Shown piece after piece: positions 60,827-64,000 of a stretch of 64,000 bases of DNA. Location of the stretch: the NCBI RefSeq assembly GCF_003287895.1, contig NZ_CP030280.1, positions 2,053,501 to 2,117,500 on the forward strand. Direction: 5' to 3'. A program made the position numbers and the translations under genes. A model generated the notes under the pieces. That model did not search any database. It was not told the origin of the DNA and saw only the letters and a program-made list of their open reading frames with translations. Each line of letters begins with the position of its first letter. Position 1 is the first letter of the stretch. Source of the DNA: Blautia argi (lineage in GTDB: Bacteria; Bacillota; Clostridia; Lachnospirales; Lachnospiraceae).

Positions 60827-62008
60827 TTACAAATGTAAATCTTTTTCTTTTTTCATCGTTCGATTCAGCTTCTCAGACATCACCAGTCCGAAAATCAGAA
60901 AGACTGCCAGATAAAACGGATACAACGCTATGGACACATGTTCTGCCAGAAGTCCGAATACCGGCGGCATAAAAGTACTGCCCACATAAGCGCTTGCCAT
61001 CTGTATGCCAATAATTGCCTGGGAATTTTCCTTTCCGAAATTATCCGGCGTAGAATGAATAATTGCCGGATATACCGGCGCAGCTCCAATCCCGACTATC
61101 AATAATCCCGGAAACGCCCATGCCGGATTGGGATACGGCAGCATCAATAATCCAACGCCTGCCAGGGCAGTCAAAAATCCCAGTCTTATCATACCCCTGT
61201 CCCCTACTTTATCTGCAAAGAACCCGGTAACAAACCTTCCAAAGGTAATTCCCAAAAAGAAAAAGGCTGCAAAGGACGCTGCCAGTTCTTTTTCCATTCC
61301 CCTGTAATCTGCAAAATAAGAGCTTATCCAAAGCCCACAGGTGGACTCAAATGCGCAATAAGAAAAAAAGGTTACAAGCACTAACGCCACACCTTTTATT
61401 TTCACTGCTTTTGCAAGACTTAAATGCTCTCTTTGATGCTGTTTTTCTGAAACTTCTCCTGTTTTGCATTTCCAGAGAGGAAGGGACAAAAACAGTACAA
61501 CCGTAAGAACAATCTGAATGACAGATATCATGCGGTATCCGCTTCTCCAGCCCAGCCCTTCTCCCAGTGCATATCCCATAATATAGGGACTTATGGAAGC
61601 GCCTACGCCCCAGAAACAATGAAGCCAGCTCATCTGTCTGGAATTGTAATGAAGGGCTACAAAGTTATTTAGCGCCGCGTCAATGGCTCCTGCGCCCAGA
61701 CCGTAAGGAACTGCACATACACAGAGCAGCCAGAACGAACCAGACATAGAGAATCCAAACAGGCCGGCTGCAGTCAGAAATACACTTCCCACGGTCACCA
61801 CTCCTGTTCCCAGCCTGCGGGTCAGTCTGTCTGACATCAAGCTTGAAACAATCGTTCCTCCGGAAATAATCATGGAAATCATTCCCGCATAAGAAATGGG
61901 CACTGCCAGTTCTCTGTGCATCACCGGCCACCCGGAGCCAAGCAGAGAATCCGGCAGCCCCAGGCTGATAAACGCCAGATAAATAATTGCAAGTAAAAGT
62001 GAAACCAT
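60827..62008 (-). CDS. MFS transporter (sugar-type, FucP/AraJ-like topology)
   Basis: 393 residues, twelve membrane segments. LIYLAFISLGLPDSLLGSGWP at the N-terminus, LHCFWGVGASISPYIMG near 128-144, and SEKLNR at the end resemble MFS proteins of uncharacterised carbohydrate or drug function. GGGGAG precedes ATG by 6 bases. Substrate unknown. Confidence 0.88.
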   Translation of the reverse strand: MVSLLLAIIYLAFISLGLPDSLLGSGWPVMHRELAVPISYAGMISMIISGGTIVSSLMSDRLTRRLGTGVVTVGSVFLTAAGLFGFSMSGSFWLLCVCAVPYGLGAGAIDAALNNFVALHYNSRQMSWLHCFWGVGASISPYIMGYALGEGLGWRSGYRMISVIQIVLTVVLFLSLPLWKCKTGEVSEKQHQREHLSLAKAVKIKGVALVLVTFFSYCAFESTCGLWISSYFADYRGMEKELAASFAAFFFLGITFGRFVTGFFADKVGDRGMIRLGFLTALAGVGLLMLPYPNPAWAFPGLLIVGIGAAPVYPAIIHSTPDNFGKENSQAIIGIQMASAYVGSTFMPPVFGLLAEHVSIALYPFYLAVFLIFGLVMSEKLNRTMKKEKDLHL

Positions 62009-62032
62009 TTTTTCTCCCCTTTTTCAAATTTT

Positions 62033-62077
62033 CAGCCCCTGTCCAAACCTTCTGTGTGGAACAGGGGCTGCTTTTTT
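62033..62077 (+). terminator. Terminator-like hairpin with plus-strand T-run
   Basis: CAGCCCCTGT (62033-62042) and ACAGGGGCTG (62061-62070) form a strong stem followed on the plus strand by six T. The neighbouring genes both read on the minus strand, where the T-run is missing, so the stem may still end the ldh transcript or block antisense reading. Confidence 0.6.
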
Positions 62078-62084
62078 GTACTTT

Positions 62085-63083
62085 TTACTGTCTTTCTTCT
62101 ACTTCATTTCCGTTTCTTTCGCCTTTTTCAAAAGCCACGGCATTGTCCAGGGTAGTTTTGCAGATAGCTGCCAGCGCCTCTTCTGTGAAGAATCCCTGAT
62201 GAGAAGTAATCATAACGTTGGGGAAGGATAAAAGTCTGGCTGTTGTAGAATGCTCCAGAATTTCATCAGAGCGATCCTCAAACACATTCTTTGTTTCTTC
62301 CTCATATACGTCTAAGCCTACACCAAAGAACTTTCTGGCACGAATCCCCTCAATCAGGTCATCGGTTTTGACCAGCCCGCCTCTGGAGGTATTCACCAGA
62401 ATTACACCGTCCTTCATTTTTGCAATGGTTTCCCTGTTAATCAGATGATAAGTATTGTCCATTAATGGGCAGTGAAGGGAAATCAAATCACTGGACGCCA
62501 GCAATTCATCTAAAGTAACGTATTCCACAAAATCTGCCAACTCCGGATTCTGGTATACATCATAGGCAATGACTTTCATACCAAAGCCTCTGCAGATTTT
62601 TGCCATGGCTGCACCGATTTTTCCGGTACCCACGATTCCGGCTGTCTTCTGGTAAAAATTCATGCCCATAAGACCGCCCAAGCTGAAATCGTTTTCTCTT
62701 ACTTTTACATAAGCCTTGTGGATTCTGCGGTTTGCAGTAAGCGCCAGCGCCATGGCATGTTCTGCTACTGCTTCCGGGGAATATCCCGGCACACGCATTA
62801 CCTTTATGCCGTATGCAGCCGCTTTTTCCAAATCCACATTGTTAAAGCCTGCACAGCGCATCAGCACCAGCTTTACCCCTGCTTCATGAAGAGCGTCCAT
62901 GGTATCGCTTCCCACATCAGAACTTACAAAGGCGCAGACAGCGTCATAGCCCTTTGCCAAAGTTGCGGTCTTAGGCGTTAAATCTGTTTTCAGATAATCA
63001 ATTTCTATGGCAGGGTAGTTTCCCGTCTGTTTTTCAAATGACTCTTTATCATAAGTTTTTGTGTCGAAAAATAAAATCCTCAT
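62085..63083 (-). CDS. D-2-hydroxyacid dehydrogenase (D-lactate dehydrogenase-like)
   Basis: 332 residues. NAD motif AGIVGTGKIGAAMA at about 148-161; LVNTSRGGLV near 230 (catalytic Arg region), GLDVYEEE near 255 and MITSHQGFFTEEAL near 292-305 (catalytic His). The N-terminal part RILFFDTKTYDKESFE fits D-LDH of Firmicutes. Reduces pyruvate to D-lactate with NADH, a fermentation route; related hydroxyacids are possible substrates. Confidence 0.92.
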   Translation of the reverse strand: MRILFFDTKTYDKESFEKQTGNYPAIEIDYLKTDLTPKTATLAKGYDAVCAFVSSDVGSDTMDALHEAGVKLVLMRCAGFNNVDLEKAAAYGIKVMRVPGYSPEAVAEHAMALALTANRRIHKAYVKVRENDFSLGGLMGMNFYQKTAGIVGTGKIGAAMAKICRGFGMKVIAYDVYQNPELADFVEYVTLDELLASSDLISLHCPLMDNTYHLINRETIAKMKDGVILVNTSRGGLVKTDDLIEGIRARKFFGVGLDVYEEETKNVFEDRSDEILEHSTTARLLSFPNVMITSHQGFFTEEALAAICKTTLDNAVAFEKGERNGNEVEERQ

Positions 63084-63139
63084 TTTGTATTCCTCCTGTC
63101 TTGTCCTGCTCAGGATTTTTGTTTCTCTGTTCCTCTACC

Positions 63140-63168
63140 ATAGTAATAATATATACTATATTTGTCAA
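63140..63168 (-). promoter_or_regulatory. Predicted promoter of the D-lactate dehydrogenase gene
   Basis: Minus strand TTGACA (63168-63163), 17-base spacer, TACTAT (63145-63140). It starts just after the stop of the upstream gene. Confidence 0.8.
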
Positions 63169-63176
63169 GTACCTAT

Positions 63177-64000
63177 CTATCTTGGGTCCGTCATAATTTC
63201 AATGATTTTCCGGTCTGTTTCCCGCATGCCATCTCTTGCCAGCTCTGCCACATTTTCAATGGTTTCTTCAATTCCCTGCGCCACAATTCCATCTCCGCCG
63301 TAGAACTGACTGCCGAACTGATACATTTTCATACCCAGAACTCCCGCCTCCACTGCAGAAGCGATTTTTGCCGCACAGCTTGCCTTTGCGCCGTCACATA
63401 CCACACCGGAATTAATGGCAAGGGCATTTACAATGGTATGGGAAATCTCTTCATAACCGCCGCCGTAAAGGTATGTAATTCCCGCTCCCGCACCGCAGCC
63501 TGCGCTGATTGCCCCACAGTAAGCAGACAGAGTCCCGATTCCTGTTTTCAGATGTATGGAAACCAGATTGGAAACCAGCAGAGCTCTTAACAAAACTTCC
63601 CTGGAAACCTGCATATCTTCTGCATAGACAATGACCGGAAGAGAAGCGGTCATACCCTGATTGCCGCTTCCGGAATTAATAACCACTGGCATTTCGCAGC
63701 CATTCATTCTGGCGTCAGAACCTGCTGCCGCCATTGCCTTTGCTCTGTTCTGCACACTGTTTCCATAGGACTGCAGCAAAATTTTCCCAATATTGGCGCC
63801 CCAGTTTCCATGAAGTCCCTCCTCTGCAATGGCGGTGTTATACTGTATCTGTCTTTCCAGAACTTCCTCTACGTCTTTTAAATCCACTTCTTTTGCATAA
63901 GAAAGAATATCCTTTACATTTAAAAGACTTCTGTCCTCACCGCTACTCTGGTTTTCCTCTGTGTAATCTTTTCCAAAAAGAGTTTCCCCATTTTTTCTGA
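63177..64000 (-). CDS. UPF0597 / L-cysteine desulfidase family protein (N-terminus beyond right edge)
   Basis: At least 274 C-terminal residues are visible and the frame stays open to the right edge. Conserved: VVINSGSGNQGMTASLPVI, LSAYCGAISAGCGAGAGITYLYGG and VVCDGAKASCAAKIASAV, whose cysteines fit an iron-sulfur cluster as in the serine dehydratase alpha-like/CyuA family. Such enzymes split L-cysteine to pyruvate, sulfide and ammonia; other UPF0597 members are untested. Upstream residues LFGKDYTEENQSSGEDRSLL match the family, so the apparent internal GTG at 63887 is not the start. Confidence 0.9.
   Translation of the reverse strand, partial: RKNGETLFGKDYTEENQSSGEDRSLLNVKDILSYAKEVDLKDVEEVLERQIQYNTAIAEEGLHGNWGANIGKILLQSYGNSVQNRAKAMAAAGSDARMNGCEMPVVINSGSGNQGMTASLPVIVYAEDMQVSREVLLRALLVSNLVSIHLKTGIGTLSAYCGAISAGCGAGAGITYLYGGGYEEISHTIVNALAINSGVVCDGAKASCAAKIASAVEAGVLGMKMYQFGSQFYGGDGIVAQGIEETIENVAELARDGMRETDRKIIEIMTDPR

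Noticed and set aside
1..64000. CRISPR array, IS element, prophage, rRNA or tRNA genes
   Set aside because: Looked for spaced repeats, transposase or integrase motifs, phage structural genes and RNA gene signatures; none seen.

Overview
The window looks like chromosomal backbone of an anaerobic Gram-positive of the class Clostridia, most likely family Lachnospiraceae and Blautia-like. The reasons are the moderately low GC, the AGGAGG ribosome binding sites, the rnfCDGEAB gene order, the ZapA, RemA, ScpAB, RqcH and SdpRI families, and a T-box in front of tyrS. The genus is inferred from gene content only. Almost every gene is on the minus strand. No rRNA, tRNA, CRISPR array, insertion sequence or prophage was seen.

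Layout, left to right. (1) 1-7.5 kb is a minus-strand operon: NusG-domain-II lipid-side protein, Gx transporter, ruvA, ruvB, zapA, peptidase U32, an FtsW/RodA protein, and a penicillin-binding protein cut by the left edge. (2) 7.5-12.6 kb is a complete Rnf ferredoxin:NAD oxidoreductase operon. (3) 12.6-19.7 kb holds a CmpB-type membrane protein, a plus-strand YprB-like nuclease, and an RpiR regulator / flavoprotein / cmk / ispH / ribosomal protein S1 operon in which ispH and S1 overlap. (4) 19.7-25.3 kb is a biotin-dependent Na+ decarboxylase or transcarboxylase operon with both an acyl-CoA-type and an oxaloacetate/pyruvate-type carboxyltransferase. (5) 25.3-34.4 kb holds a frame-broken unknown gene, a frame-broken tyrS behind a T-box, an intact CooS-CooF-flavoprotein carbon monoxide dehydrogenase operon, and frame-broken MoxR and VWA genes. 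(6) 34.4-47.6 kb is cell envelope and housekeeping: arginase-like protein, nitroreductase, two D,D-carboxypeptidases, scpAB, phosphoesterase, MATE pump, cardiolipin synthase, rpsU and alaS. (7) 47.6-50 kb is a small accessory patch: two very small proteins, an EamA protein, a DUF1349 protein, and two coupled unknown plus-strand genes. (8) 50-57 kb holds cinA, pgsA, rimO, rpoZ, gmk, remA and yicC, with divergent rqcH. (9) 57-64 kb holds an sdpRI pair with a clear operator, ogt, a GNAT protein, two MFS transporters flanking a 34-codon small ORF, a D-lactate dehydrogenase-type gene, and a UPF0597/L-cysteine desulfidase-type gene cut by the right edge.

How the genes fit together. Rnf couples reduced ferredoxin to NAD and an ion gradient. 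CooS/CooF/flavoprotein can feed electrons from CO to NAD(P) or ferredoxin. The decarboxylase beta subunit is a Na+ pump. This is a plausible ion-gradient energy economy of an acetogen-like gut anaerobe, although no acetyl-CoA synthase genes are in the window.

Main cautions and leads. Single-base frame breaks cluster between about 25.77 and 34.10 kb, including one in tyrS, so sequence error must be excluded before calling pseudogenes. The best regulatory leads are a perfect 23-bp palindrome over the cooS promoter, a perfect 24-bp palindrome at the sdpRI promoter whose arms recur inside the neighbouring terminator, and a 34-codon small ORF with a strong ribosome binding site nested in an inverted repeat.
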